DNA from: CAHJXF01 sp038254545
Lineage (GTDB): Bacteria; Pseudomonadota; Gammaproteobacteria; Burkholderiales; Burkholderiaceae_D
Assembly: GCA_038254545.1 (NCBI GenBank)
Contig: JBBSGB010000009.1
Span: 1 to 64,000 of the forward strand
DNA length: 64,000 bases
Direction of reading: 5' to 3'
Shown: in pieces, positions 23,775 through 32,505 of the stretch
How the letters are laid out: every line of letters begins with the position of its first letter
Numbering within the stretch: position 1 is the first letter of the stretch
The notes under the pieces: model-generated
The model's database searches: none
What the model was told of the DNA's origin: nothing
Seen by the model: only the letters and a program-made list of their open reading frames with translations
Program-made: the position numbers and the translations under genes

Positions 23775-25058
23775 TCAGTGCGGCGCACACGCCGCTGCGC
23801 GTTCGAGCATCAACTTCTGCTCACGCACATTCTTCGTCATCGCCGCCGCCTGCTCGAAAGCGCCTCGCGCCTCTTCCTTGCGCCCGAGCTTGTAGAGCAA
23901 ATCGCCACGCACGCTAGGCAGGAGGTGGTAATTCTGCATCGCCTTGTCATCCACCAGGGTATCAGCGATCTTCAGTCCCGCGGCGGGACCGGAGGCCATG
24001 CCGACCGCCACGGCGCGATTGAGTTCGACGATCGGTGATGGCGTCAACTGTGCGAGGGCATCGTAGAGCGCGGCGATGCGCGGCCAATCGGTTTCGTCTG
24101 CGGTCCTCGCGCGCGCATGACACGCGGCGATCGCGGCCTGCAAGGCGTATGGACCGTGCGCCCCGCCCAGCGCGTCGGCGCGCGCCAGCGCCGCGAGTCC
24201 GCGACCGATCAGCATGTGATCCCAGCGCGCGCGATTCTGTTCGAGCAGCAGCACCGGCTCGCCAAGCGGGCCGAGCCGCGCGCGCGTGCGCGACGCCTGG
24301 ATCTCCATCAACGCGACGAGGCCGTGCACCTCGGGTTCGCGCGGCGCGAGCTCGGCGAGGATGCGGCCCAGGCGCAACGCCTCTTCGCACAGCGACGGCC
24401 GCATCCAGTCGTTGCCCGACGTGGCCGAGTAGCCTTCGTTGAAGACCAGGTAGATCACTTCGAGCACCGACGCCAGGCGCGCGGCGAGCGCATCGTCGCG
24501 CGGAACTTCGAAGGGCACCTGCGCTGCCGACAGCGTGCGCTTGGCGCGCACGATGCGCTGCGCGATGGTGGGCTCGGGAACCAGAAAGGCGCGCGCGATC
24601 TCGTCGGTAGTGAGGCCGCCCAGCAGGCGCAGGGTGAGCGCGGTGCGCGCCTCGGTCGAGAGCACCGGGTGGCATGCGATGAAGATCAGGCGCAACAGGT
24701 CGTCGTCGATGTCCTCGTCGAGCGACTCCGCGATCCGCGGGTCGAACGCCTCGCCTTCGATCTCGAGCTCGCGCCCGATCTCTTGATGCTTGCGATCGAT
24801 CAACTGGCCGCGCCGCAGCCAGTCGAGTGCGCGGTTCTTCGCGGCGGCCATCAGCCAGGCTCCGGGATTGTCGGGCACGCCCGAGTTGGGCCAGCGTTCG
24901 AGTGCGGTGACGAGCGTGTCCTGTGCGAGCTCTTCGGCCACGCCCAGGTCGCGGACCATGCGCGTGAGCACTGCGACGATGCGCGCCGACTCGATGCGCC
25001 AGACCGCTTCGATCGCGCGATGCGTGTTGGAAGAAGGTGGGACGTGTTCGGCCATCAC
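23775..25058 (-). CDS. ECF42-type RNA polymerase sigma factor with C-terminal TPR-like extension
   Basis: The 427-residue protein has sigma region 2 at the N-terminus (RIVAVLTRMVRDLGVAEELAQDTLVTALERW, then PGAWLMAAAKNRALDWLR) and region 4 at about 115-170 (LTLRLLGGLTTDEIARAFLVPEPTIAQRIVRAKRTL). About 240 helical residues follow, including YNEGYSA-like FNEGYSATSG and ELNRAVAVGMASGPAAGL, which match the TPR extension of ECF42. Members of this group lack an anti-sigma factor and are encoded beside YCII/DGPF proteins, exactly as here. The sequence is therefore consistent with self-contained regulation through the extension. Last gene of a four-gene minus-strand operon. Confidence 0.9.
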   Translation of the reverse strand: MMAEHVPPSSNTHRAIEAVWRIESARIVAVLTRMVRDLGVAEELAQDTLVTALERWPNSGVPDNPGAWLMAAAKNRALDWLRRGQLIDRKHQEIGRELEIEGEAFDPRIAESLDEDIDDDLLRLIFIACHPVLSTEARTALTLRLLGGLTTDEIARAFLVPEPTIAQRIVRAKRTLSAAQVPFEVPRDDALAARLASVLEVIYLVFNEGYSATSGNDWMRPSLCEEALRLGRILAELAPREPEVHGLVALMEIQASRTRARLGPLGEPVLLLEQNRARWDHMLIGRGLAALARADALGGAHGPYALQAAIAACHARARTADETDWPRIAALYDALAQLTPSPIVELNRAVAVGMASGPAAGLKIADTLVDDKAMQNYHLLPSVRGDLLYKLGRKEEARGAFEQAAAMTKNVREQKLMLERAAACAPH

Positions 25059-25089
25059 CCAGCACGCATCGTGCAGATCTGCGCCATCG

Positions 25090-25503
25090 TCACTTCGGCG
25101 CTTCGCAGTTGACCATCCACGGAATGCCGAAGCGGTCCGAGAACATCGCGAAGCGCTCCGCCCAGAAGGTCTTTTGCAGTTCCATCTGCACGCTGCCGCC
25201 CTCGGACAATGCCTTGTAGATACGCTCGGCCTCGGCGACGTCGTCGACGCCGATCGAGATGTGAAAACCCTGCGGCGGCTGGAACGGCATCTGCGAAGGC
25301 GCGTCCGAACCCATCAGCACCTGATCTCCGAATTGGAGACTCGTGTGCATGATCAGGTCGCGCTCCTCGGGCTTTGATTGGTCGTGCATCGGCGACTCGC
25401 CGAACGTCATCGTCATCATCGACTTGCCGCGCAGCACCTGCTCGTAAAACTTGAAGGCTTCCTTGCAGTTGCCCTTGAAGATGAGATAGGTATTGAGTTT
25501 CAT
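25090..25503 (-). CDS. PhnB-like VOC-superfamily protein
   Basis: The 137-residue protein starts MKLNTYLIFKGNCKEAFKFYEQ, keeps GFHISIGVDDVAEAERIYKAL, and ends FAMFSDRFGIPWMVN. These features define the PhnB or 3-demethylubiquinone-methyltransferase-like branch of the VOC fold. Despite those names no methyltransferase or phosphonate role is shown for this type. Such proteins are frequent companions of ECF sigma factors and YCII proteins. The gene is 31 bases upstream of the sigma gene and 48 bases downstream of the SRPBCC gene, so it is cotranscribed with both. GGAGAA lies before its ATG. Confidence 0.85.
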   Translation of the reverse strand: MKLNTYLIFKGNCKEAFKFYEQVLRGKSMMTMTFGESPMHDQSKPEERDLIMHTSLQFGDQVLMGSDAPSQMPFQPPQGFHISIGVDDVAEAERIYKALSEGGSVQMELQKTFWAERFAMFSDRFGIPWMVNCEAPK

Positions 25504-25551
25504 CGTGGTTCTCCGGTTGAAAATGTCATTGCATGATGCGTTGCCGTTGGT

Positions 25552-26091
25552 TCACTTCTCCGCAACCGCCTTCATGTCGGCCAGGCCCTTCTCGAATTCG
25601 CCGCCGATCATCTTATCCATGCTGAAGAAGACGCTCATGAGCTTCGCGATGTAGGGACGCGGGCCGTCCATCGCCCACGTGACGCGGGTCGCGGCGCCTT
25701 CCGGCACGAGCGTGTACGTGGCCATGTTGTGACCTTCAAGCGGCTTGATGAAATCGAGCTTGATGCGGATTTTCGAGGGCGCGTTCGACGATGCGTTGGC
25801 CTCGACGATTTCCATGCGGCCGGCACCCACCTTGCCGTCGCCGGTCCAGGCATAGGCCGAGCCGACGCCGCTCGCGGGGCCGCTGAAGGTGCGCTTCATG
25901 GTCGGATCGATTTTCTCCCATGGCGACCACAAGGCCCACTGATGAAAATCGTCGATGAGCGCAGATATTTTCGCGGGGGGTGCCTTGATGGTCGCCGAAC
26001 GTTCGACCCGGAAGTCGTCGGGCTTGGTCGCGGCAAAGATGAGCACCGAGGCGACCAGCAACACGATGACGATGAGGATGGTCTTGAGCAT
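25552..26091 (-). CDS. SRPBCC-family protein with N-terminal membrane anchor
   Basis: The protein has 179 residues. The N-terminal segment (about 3-21, TILIVIVLLVASVLIFA) is a single membrane anchor or uncleaved signal. The rest is a SRPBCC/Bet v1-like fold: DFRVERSATIKAPPAKISALIDDFHQWALWSPWEK, then GVGSAYAWTGDGKVGAGRMEIVE and ATRVTWAMDG. The fold binds hydrophobic ligands in a deep cavity; the ligand is unknown. ATG 26091 has AAGGAG upstream. It sits between YCII and PhnB-like genes in the ECF42 operon, which suggests that it belongs to the regulon controlled by that sigma factor. Confidence 0.83.
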   Translation of the reverse strand: MLKTILIVIVLLVASVLIFAATKPDDFRVERSATIKAPPAKISALIDDFHQWALWSPWEKIDPTMKRTFSGPASGVGSAYAWTGDGKVGAGRMEIVEANASSNAPSKIRIKLDFIKPLEGHNMATYTLVPEGAATRVTWAMDGPRPYIAKLMSVFFSMDKMIGGEFEKGLADMKAVAEK

Positions 26092-26194
26092 TTGAAACTC
26101 CTTGAAGGGGGAGAGAAGACGCATGGACGAAGGCGACGAGTAGAGGCGCGCGACGGCCAAAGCCGACCACTGTCCATGCACGGGCGACGTCGGT

Positions 26195-26614
26195 CTAGGA
26201 CTTCCTTGCGAGTTCCGTGCGGATGCGCTCTTCCTGTTCGCGCAGGTCGGGCGTGAATTCGGCGCCGAAGTCTTCGGCCTCCAACACGCGACGAATCTCG
26301 ATCTGCTCTTCATCCTCGAAGGGCACGCGCTTGACCCATTCGATCGCTTCGGCCAGCGATTTGACCTGGATCATCCAGAAGCCCGCGACCAGTTCCTTGG
26401 TCTCCGCGAAGGGGCCGTCGGTGACGGTTCGCTTGCCGCGCGAGAACGTCACACGCGCGCCTTTCGAGCTCGCCTCCAGGCCTTCGCCCGCAAGCATCAC
26501 GCCGGCCTTGACCAGTTCCTCGTTGTACTTGCCCATCGCGGCGAGCATTTCCGTGCTTGGCATCACGCCTGCTTCGCTGTCCTTGTTGGCTTTCACCAGA
26601 ATCATGAATCGCAT
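26195..26614 (-). CDS. YCII-related (DGPF) protein, first gene of the ECF42 operon
   Basis: This 139-residue protein begins MRFMILVKANKDSEAGVMPS and carries the DGPF signature in VTDGPFAETKELVAGFWMI. The YCII fold has a conserved His/Asp pair in some enzymes, but most DGPF proteins have no known reaction. Their genes are the standard genomic partners of ECF42 sigma factors and are usually the direct targets. ATG 26614 is favoured because the fold starts there and GAGGAGA lies just upstream, although an in-frame ATG 11 codons earlier exists. It is separated from the SRPBCC gene by 103 bases with no terminator. Confidence 0.88.
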   Translation of the reverse strand: MRFMILVKANKDSEAGVMPSTEMLAAMGKYNEELVKAGVMLAGEGLEASSKGARVTFSRGKRTVTDGPFAETKELVAGFWMIQVKSLAEAIEWVKRVPFEDEEQIEIRRVLEAEDFGAEFTPDLREQEERIRTELARKS

Positions 26615-26643
26615 GTTGGTTTCTCCTCGGTCGGATGAAGGGC

Positions 26644-26669
26644 GCATCGCGTCGAAGGACGCGACATGC
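26644..26669 (-). promoter_or_regulatory. Hairpin in the leader of the YCII/ECF42 operon
   Basis: TCGCGTC and GACGCGA flank a four-base loop, with GCA/TGC pairing outside a two-base bulge. It lies 30 to 55 bases upstream of the YCII start. On the minus strand TGTCAA (26686-26681) lies just before it and could be part of an ECF-type -35 element. Function unproven. Confidence 0.3.
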
Positions 26670-26755
26670 CTCGGCTTCTATTGACACGACGAGCGACGCG
26701 TTCGGAAATCGACAGGCGCCGAAAATATTTTGATGTGCATACGCTCCGACCGGCG

Positions 26756-28216
26756 TCACACGCCTTTGAAATCGATGAACCCGCGCTGCGCATCGACATG
26801 CAGCAGCACGACCCGAACCGCGTCGCCGACATCGAGGCCCGCGAAGTTCTGCGTGACGCGGCCTTCGACGGCGGGACGGCGCAAGCGCACCCACGTGCCC
26901 TTGTCCGACGCGCCGGTGACGATCGCATCGAAGGTCTCGCCGATGCGCGAGGCCAGCAGCAACGCCGCGGCCGACTTGCGAACCTGGCGTTCCACCTTGT
27001 CGGCCATCGTTTCCTGCACGTTGCAATGCGCCGCGATCTCCGTGAGCTCACCGATCGTGTACGGCGAAGCGGCCTTGACGATCGCCGCCTTCAGCAGACG
27101 CTGTGTGACGAGATCCGGGAAGCGCCGATTGGGCGCGGTCGAGTGGGCGTAGTTGCTCATCGCCAGGCCGAAGTGGACTAAGGATTTTCCCGCTTCATCG
27201 ACGCCCGGCTGCGCCACCGCGTATTCGCCCGAACCCAGCAATTTCACGACCGCCAGCGAGAAGTCGGCGTAGTGGTCCGGGTCTGCCGCACGGCGCTTCT
27301 CGAGCAACGTTTCGAGCGCTATCGCATCGGGCGCATCGGGCAAGCGCTCCCGCACCGATGCGGCCAGCGCGACGATGCGGCTCCAGCGCTCGGGCGTATG
27401 CAGCACACGGCGGATCGCCGGATAGCCAGCCACTTCGAGAAAATTCGCGACCACGCCGTTGGACGTGACCATCAGATATTCGATCAATTCCTTCGCGCGA
27501 TTCTTGGGGTCGGGTCGCAGGTCGGTCAGCGTGCCGTTCACGAATACCGGTCGCGCCTCGATCGTCTCGAGGGTGAGCGCGCCGCTTTGTATGCGCTGCT
27601 TCTTCAAGGCCTGCGCGACGTCGTCCTGCAACCGCAATTGATCTTCGAGACCTGGAACGGCCGCGAGCTTCGCGGGCGCGGGCGCTTCGCCTTCGAGCCA
27701 CGCGGCAACGCTGTCGTAGGCGAGCTTGGCGTGATTGAGGACGCGCGCGCGATAGATTGCCGAGGCAGTCACTTTGCCGTCGCGTGTGACCGTCATCTCG
27801 ATCACGATCGCAAGCCTCTCGTCGGATTCGATCAACGACGTGAGGTTGGTCGAGAGGCGTTCGGGCAGCATCGGAAAAATCCGTGCAGCGGTATAGACCG
27901 AAGTCGTGTTGGCGCTCGCATGCGCGTCGATCGCCGTGCCCTTGGCAACAGCGGCATCGACGTCGGCGATTGCGACGAGCACTTTGCTTGCGCCAGCGGC
28001 AAGCCTCTCGCCGACCGAGAGCTGATCGAGGTCGCGCGAATCGTCGTTGTCGATCGAGCACCACAACAATTGACGAAGATCGCGAATCGCGGAACTCGCA
28101 TCGTGCGGTGCCTGCAGCGCCGCCGCCTGGTCGAGCGCGGCCTGCGAGAAGTCGGGCAACAAGCCGCGGTCCTGCATCGCGTGGCGCGCGATGTCCTTGA
28201 GGTCTTCGATTTTCAT
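26756..28216 (-). CDS. RNB-domain exoribonuclease (RNase II/R family, short form)
   Basis: The 486-residue protein has the RNB catalytic centre with clustered aspartates in WCSIDNDDSRDLDQLS, the downstream YAHSTAPNRRFPDLVTQR block typical of the family, and an S1-like C-terminus (GTWVRLRRPAVEGRV to DAQRGFIDF). It degrades RNA 3' to 5' in a Mg2+-dependent way. The usual N-terminal cold-shock domains of RNase II and R are missing, so it is a short variant like those of some betaproteobacteria. It lies alone between the ECF42 operon and the divergent lipoprotein gene. Confidence 0.88.
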   Translation of the reverse strand: MKIEDLKDIARHAMQDRGLLPDFSQAALDQAAALQAPHDASSAIRDLRQLLWCSIDNDDSRDLDQLSVGERLAAGASKVLVAIADVDAAVAKGTAIDAHASANTTSVYTAARIFPMLPERLSTNLTSLIESDERLAIVIEMTVTRDGKVTASAIYRARVLNHAKLAYDSVAAWLEGEAPAPAKLAAVPGLEDQLRLQDDVAQALKKQRIQSGALTLETIEARPVFVNGTLTDLRPDPKNRAKELIEYLMVTSNGVVANFLEVAGYPAIRRVLHTPERWSRIVALAASVRERLPDAPDAIALETLLEKRRAADPDHYADFSLAVVKLLGSGEYAVAQPGVDEAGKSLVHFGLAMSNYAHSTAPNRRFPDLVTQRLLKAAIVKAASPYTIGELTEIAAHCNVQETMADKVERQVRKSAAALLLASRIGETFDAIVTGASDKGTWVRLRRPAVEGRVTQNFAGLDVGDAVRVVLLHVDAQRGFIDFKGV

Positions 28217-28354
28217 GAGGGAAGGCTGTCGATGGAAGAGACGTTGTGACGGGAGGTCGCGCGATTCTGCCGTACTCGCGACGCGGGAACATCAAACGCC
28301 GGCGTTAGTGCGCTACGCTTATGTCCCGCACCATTCGTATCACAGCCGATCGCC

Positions 28355-30031
28355 ATGCAAACGTCTCACGGCTTATTGCTGCTGGTCCTCGCTTCGAGCA
28401 TCGCCGCTTGCTCGAAGCGTCCCGAAGATCCGCCCAAGCCCAAGACCGCCGCCATCGGGGTTGACTCGCAAGCAACTGCGCGAGCGACGTTGCAAACCGC
28501 AGCGACGTCAGCGCCCGTCGATCGGCACGACGATGGAATCGCATGGCGCCGTGGCGATGTCGATGCGGCATTCGCCGAAGCCAGGGCCGCCAACAAGCCG
28601 GTGTTTCTCTATTGGGGCGCGACCTGGTGCCCGCCGTGCAACCAAGTCAAGGCCACGCTTTTCAACAAGCGCGAGTTCATCGAGCGCACGCAGTTCTTCG
28701 TGCCGGTCTATGTCGATGGCGACACGGCGGCGGCGCAGAAGCTGGGCACGCGATTCTCGGTGAGCGGCTATCCGACCATGGTGCTGTTCAAGTCCGACGG
28801 CACCGAGATCACGCGGCTGCCCGGCGAGGCGGATGCGGAGCGCTACCTGCAGATGCTGGCGCTTGGCATGGGCGCGACGCGTCCGGTGCGCGAGACCTTG
28901 AAGACCGCGATGTCCGATGGCAAGGGGCTGACAGCGGACGACTGGCGCATGCTCGCGTGGTACTCGTGGGATACCGACGATCAGCAACTCGTGCCGACTG
29001 CGCAACTGCCCGCGACCTTGAAGACGCTCGCGGCGCACTGCCCGGCCGGCTATGCGGATGCGCGCACGCGCCTGGCATTGAAGACTGCGGCGGCGGCGGG
29101 GGATGCGAAGAACAAATCGATAGCCTCGTCGAATGCCGTACGCGCCGAGGTCGAGACGGTACTCGCGTCGCCAAAATCCGCGCGCGAAAACTTCGACATG
29201 CTCACCAATGCGATGCCCGAGATCGTGCGCGCAACGACCACACCCGCCTCGCTCGAGCGCGCGAAGCTTGTCGCCGATGCAGACCGCACGCTCGCGCAGC
29301 TCGCGGCCGATGCGACGCTGTCGAACACCGACCGGCTCGGCGCGACGATCGCGCGCGTGCAACTCGCGAGCATCGATGCGAAGCCCGCCGTGGACGACGA
29401 CAAAGCCGCACCGAGCGCGATCCCCGGCGCGCTGCGCGACCAGGCGCGTGCCGAAGTCGCGCGCGCCGATCGCGAGAGCAAGGACCCCTACGAACGCCAG
29501 ACCGTGATCAACGCGGCCGCCTATCTGCTGACCAGCGCCGGGCTGGTCGAAGAATCCGACCGCCTGCTCACGGCCGAGTTGTCGCGCTCGCATTCGCCCT
29601 ACTACTTCATGCTCGACCTCGCATCGAACGCGAAGAAGCGCGGCGACAAGACTGCGGCGATCGCGTGGTATGCGAAGGCCTACGACGCGGCCCAGGGGCC
29701 GGCGACGCGCCTGCAATGGGGCGCGACCTACGTCACGGCGCTGATCGATCTTTCGCCTGACGATGCGGCGCGCATCGAGCGCGCGGCTACGCAGGTCATC
29801 GATGAAGTCGAGCCCGCGCCCGCGAGCTTCGATGGCCGCAATCGCAAGAGCCTGTCGCGCATGGCGTCGAAGATCGCGACATGGAATGCGAAGGGCGCGC
29901 ACTTGAGCGAAGCGGCGCGCATTGTCGAGCGCTCGCGTGCGCTGTGCCAGCGGGTACCGGCCGATGCCCCGGAGCACGCGCGGTGCGGCGAATTGCTGAG
30001 GGTCGCGGGCGCTTCGGGCAAGGCGGCGTAA
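28355..30031 (+). CDS. Thioredoxin-like lipoprotein with long helical C-terminus
   Basis: Residues 1-19 are a lipoprotein signal (lipobox SIAAC, lipidated C19). The thioredoxin-like domain, at about 64-175, has W91-C92-P-P-C95 in GATWCPPCNQVK and the cis-proline in GYPTMVLFKSDG, so it should be redox-active in the periplasm as a reductase or disulfide isomerase. Residues 180-558 are Ala/Asp/Arg-rich helices with TPR-like spacing (LLTSAGLVEESDRLLTAEL, then AAIAWYAKAYDAAQGPA). Its electron donor is unknown; no DsbD gene is in the window. It is divergent from the RNB gene and converges on the alcohol dehydrogenase gene. Confidence 0.8.
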   Translation: MQTSHGLLLLVLASSIAACSKRPEDPPKPKTAAIGVDSQATARATLQTAATSAPVDRHDDGIAWRRGDVDAAFAEARAANKPVFLYWGATWCPPCNQVKATLFNKREFIERTQFFVPVYVDGDTAAAQKLGTRFSVSGYPTMVLFKSDGTEITRLPGEADAERYLQMLALGMGATRPVRETLKTAMSDGKGLTADDWRMLAWYSWDTDDQQLVPTAQLPATLKTLAAHCPAGYADARTRLALKTAAAAGDAKNKSIASSNAVRAEVETVLASPKSARENFDMLTNAMPEIVRATTTPASLERAKLVADADRTLAQLAADATLSNTDRLGATIARVQLASIDAKPAVDDDKAAPSAIPGALRDQARAEVARADRESKDPYERQTVINAAAYLLTSAGLVEESDRLLTAELSRSHSPYYFMLDLASNAKKRGDKTAAIAWYAKAYDAAQGPATRLQWGATYVTALIDLSPDDAARIERAATQVIDEVEPAPASFDGRNRKSLSRMASKIATWNAKGAHLSEAARIVERSRALCQRVPADAPEHARCGELLRVAGASGKAA

Positions 30032-30040
30032 CACGCGCCC

Positions 30041-31081
30041 CTATGCCGAGATGATCACCTTCAACGCGCCGGTCTCCGCGGCGCGTGCGAAGGTGTCGTA
30101 GGCGTCGAGAATCTGGTCGAGCCTGAAGCGGTGCGTGACCAGGCGGGTCGGATCGATCTTCCTGGATTGCACAGTCTTCAGGAGCATCGGCGTCGTGACC
30201 GTATCGACCAGCCGGGTCGTGATCGCGATGTTCTTCGACCACAGCCCTTCGAGGTGAAGATCGACCTTCTGGCCATGCACGCCGATGTTGGCGATGACGC
30301 CTCCGGCCCCGACCAGATCCTGGCAGAGCACGAAGGTTGCCGGCACGCCAACCGCCTCGATCGCGGTATCGACGCCGCGGCCTGCAGTCAGCGCCATCAC
30401 CGCCTCGACCGCCTTTCCATCGGCACTGTTGATCGTCTGCGTGGCGCCGAACTGTCGCGCGATCTCGAGGCGACTGTCGTCCAGGTCGATCACGATGATC
30501 ATGGCGGGTGAGTAGAACTGCGCGGTCAGCAGCGAGGCCAGCCCGATCGGCCCGGCGCCCACGATCGCGACGCTGGAACCCGGCGCGACCTTGCCGTTAA
30601 GCACGCCGCATTCGAAGCCGGTCGGCAGGATGTCGCTCAGCATCACCAGCGCCTCGTCGTCCACGCCTTCCGGAAGGATGTAAAGGCTGGTGTCTGCGTG
30701 TGGCGTGCGGACGTACTCGGCCTGGGTGCCGTCGATCTCGTTGCCGAGGATCCAGCCGCCGGTCGTGCAATGCGAATACATGCCGCGCCGGCAGTAGTCG
30801 CACTTGCCGCAGGACGAGATGCAAGAGATCAGAACGCGGTCGCCCGGATGGAAGGCGGTCACGCCGGCGCCGACGGAATCGACGACCCCGACGCCCTCGT
30901 GTCCGAGGATGCGACCGGGTGCGCAGGTGGCGACGTCGCCTTTGAGGATGTGCAAATCGGTGCCGCAGATGGTCGTCTTGACCATCCTCACGATCGCATC
31001 GCTGGGTGCCTGGATCTCGGGCTTGGGGCGGTCTTCGATCGCCTTCTGTCCCGGACCGCGGTAAACGAGTGCCTTCATCAT
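30041..31081 (-). CDS. Zinc-dependent alcohol dehydrogenase (MDR family)
   Basis: At 346 residues this is a normal medium-chain dehydrogenase. Catalytic zinc ligands lie in TTICGTDLHI and GHEGVG; the structural zinc site CGKCDYCRRGMYSHC has four cysteines. The NAD(P) site AIVGAGPIGLASL is followed by an acidic VIDLDDSRL, which favours NAD+. ILGNEIDGTQAEYVRTPHAD is typical of the branch annotated as alcohol or threonine dehydrogenase-like. The substrate is not evident. It has AGGAG before its ATG and is not clearly in an operon; the 208 bases between it and the hydrolase stop show no reading frame I would call. Confidence 0.88.
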   Translation of the reverse strand: MMKALVYRGPGQKAIEDRPKPEIQAPSDAIVRMVKTTICGTDLHILKGDVATCAPGRILGHEGVGVVDSVGAGVTAFHPGDRVLISCISSCGKCDYCRRGMYSHCTTGGWILGNEIDGTQAEYVRTPHADTSLYILPEGVDDEALVMLSDILPTGFECGVLNGKVAPGSSVAIVGAGPIGLASLLTAQFYSPAMIIVIDLDDSRLEIARQFGATQTINSADGKAVEAVMALTAGRGVDTAIEAVGVPATFVLCQDLVGAGGVIANIGVHGQKVDLHLEGLWSKNIAITTRLVDTVTTPMLLKTVQSRKIDPTRLVTHRFRLDQILDAYDTFARAAETGALKVIISA

Positions 31082-31289
31082 TTCTCCTGAAAATCGGTTA
31101 GCAGATGCAGCACGGGTCAGACGCGCCGATACGCAGGATGACGAATTCTGCGGGCCGTGTCGGTGCGATACCGATCACAAGAATGAGGTGGCCGCAGATG
31201 CTGCGTGGCGCGTCGGCAAGATCTTCGACGTGGACCGGTGTATGTGTTCGAACCTCGGTGGCATCGTCGCTCCGCTGGTCGAGGCGCTA

Positions 31290-32234
31290 TCAGAACACGA
31301 CGCCGATAAACCGGAACCTACGACGCCGGTATCCGCAACGAGAACAGCTCCCGAACGCCCGCCGTACATCGGGCTCACCGAGCCGCAAACTGTTGTTGTG
31401 CGTGCCGCGGTCGACCACCACGAGCCGCTTCGGGGAGGCTGCGGCGTCGTACAGCTTGCGACCCAGATCGACCGGCACGTAACGGTCGCTCGCGCCGTGC
31501 AGCACGATCACCGGCATGCGCACGTCGGCGATCTTGTCGATCGCATCGAACTTCTGCGTGAGGAGCAGTTGCACCGGCAGCCATGAATAGGAAAACGCGC
31601 GTGCGATGTCGGCAAGGTTGGTGAACGACGATTCGATGACGAGACCGCGCGCCGGCGGTTCGAGCTTGGCCTTCGAGGCTTCCTTGCTCAATGAAGCAGC
31701 GAGATCGACCGCGATCGCGCCGCCCAGCGAATGGCCATAGATGAAGCGCCGGTGCGCATCGGGCTCGAGCCTGGCCATCGCATCCCAGCCGATGCGCGCG
31801 TCTTCATAGACCGCCCGCTCCGACGGCGCGTCGCCTTCGCTCTTGCCGAAGCCGCGATAGTCGATCGCGAAGACCGAGAAGCCGAGGTCGTGCAACTGGC
31901 GGATGCGAAACAGTTGCCCGGTCAGGTTCCAGCGCGAGCCGTGCAGATAGAGCACGGCAGGCGCATGCGCTAGTGTCGACGGCCACCACCACGCGTGGAT
32001 CGATTGACGCCGAGGATCCGCACCGGGAAGCGTAGGCACCGGCAAGTCGAGCTCCCGGATGCCGTCGGGCATGCCGTCGTACCAGCGCGCGCCGGGCTCG
32101 ATGCGAAACACCAGTTCGCGTTCCTTTTCGGCGAGGCTGGTGCATCCCGCCATCGCGAGCACCGCAGCGATGGTGGTCAGGCCGAGCGCAAGCAGGAGAC
32201 GGGAAGACTTCAATGCGTGGATCGAAAGAGACAT
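31290..32234 (-). CDS. Alpha/beta hydrolase lipoprotein, C-terminus probably frameshifted
   Basis: A lipobox-like AMAGC puts lipidated C31 at the end of a hydrophobic signal. The alpha/beta hydrolase fold follows: APAVLYLHGSRWNLTG (oxyanion strand), AIDYRGFGKSEG, the nucleophile elbow GHSLGG, a late Asp in LHGASDRYVPV and the catalytic His in DRGTHNNS. After EPDVRRAFG the frame reads SCSRCGYRRRR and so on, whereas the next frame gives ELFSLRIPAS and a stop near 31318, the expected kind of ending. A single base seems lost near 31346. The catalytic triad is upstream of the change, so activity may survive. ATG 32234 is preferred to an upstream in-frame ATG. Confidence 0.8.
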   Translation of the reverse strand: MSLSIHALKSSRLLLALGLTTIAAVLAMAGCTSLAEKERELVFRIEPGARWYDGMPDGIRELDLPVPTLPGADPRRQSIHAWWWPSTLAHAPAVLYLHGSRWNLTGQLFRIRQLHDLGFSVFAIDYRGFGKSEGDAPSERAVYEDARIGWDAMARLEPDAHRRFIYGHSLGGAIAVDLAASLSKEASKAKLEPPARGLVIESSFTNLADIARAFSYSWLPVQLLLTQKFDAIDKIADVRMPVIVLHGASDRYVPVDLGRKLYDAAASPKRLVVVDRGTHNNSLRLGEPDVRRAFGSCSRCGYRRRRFRFIGVVF

Positions 32235-32505
32235 GCAGAGCGGCGGTGTGAAGGTGGGCCAGCAGCAACAGACTCTCATATCGAGCGATGCCCGCCGCTT
32301 TCAAGCGTTTGGGCGACTGACGCGGGCTCTTAGCCGCAACCGTTTCGAAATACTTTACGGATAACCTCCGGCCGCGAGCGGGGAGCCAACAAAAGCATTT
32401 GATCCGCGGCAGTTTTCAGTTATAGGCACGAATTTTTCTCCACGTGCGCCTTCTCGCGCCGGAACGCTTCTGTATTCGAGCGGCGCGTCCAATCAGAGAG
32501 GCGTC

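Noticed and set aside
25090..25503. Link between the PhnB-like protein and the phn transporter
   Set aside because: PhnB-like VOC proteins are named by homology only; the gene lies in the ECF42 operon 12 kb away from phnDCEE.
31082..31289. Short open frames between the alcohol dehydrogenase and hydrolase genes
   Set aside because: They are composition shadows without ribosome sites or recognisable sequence.
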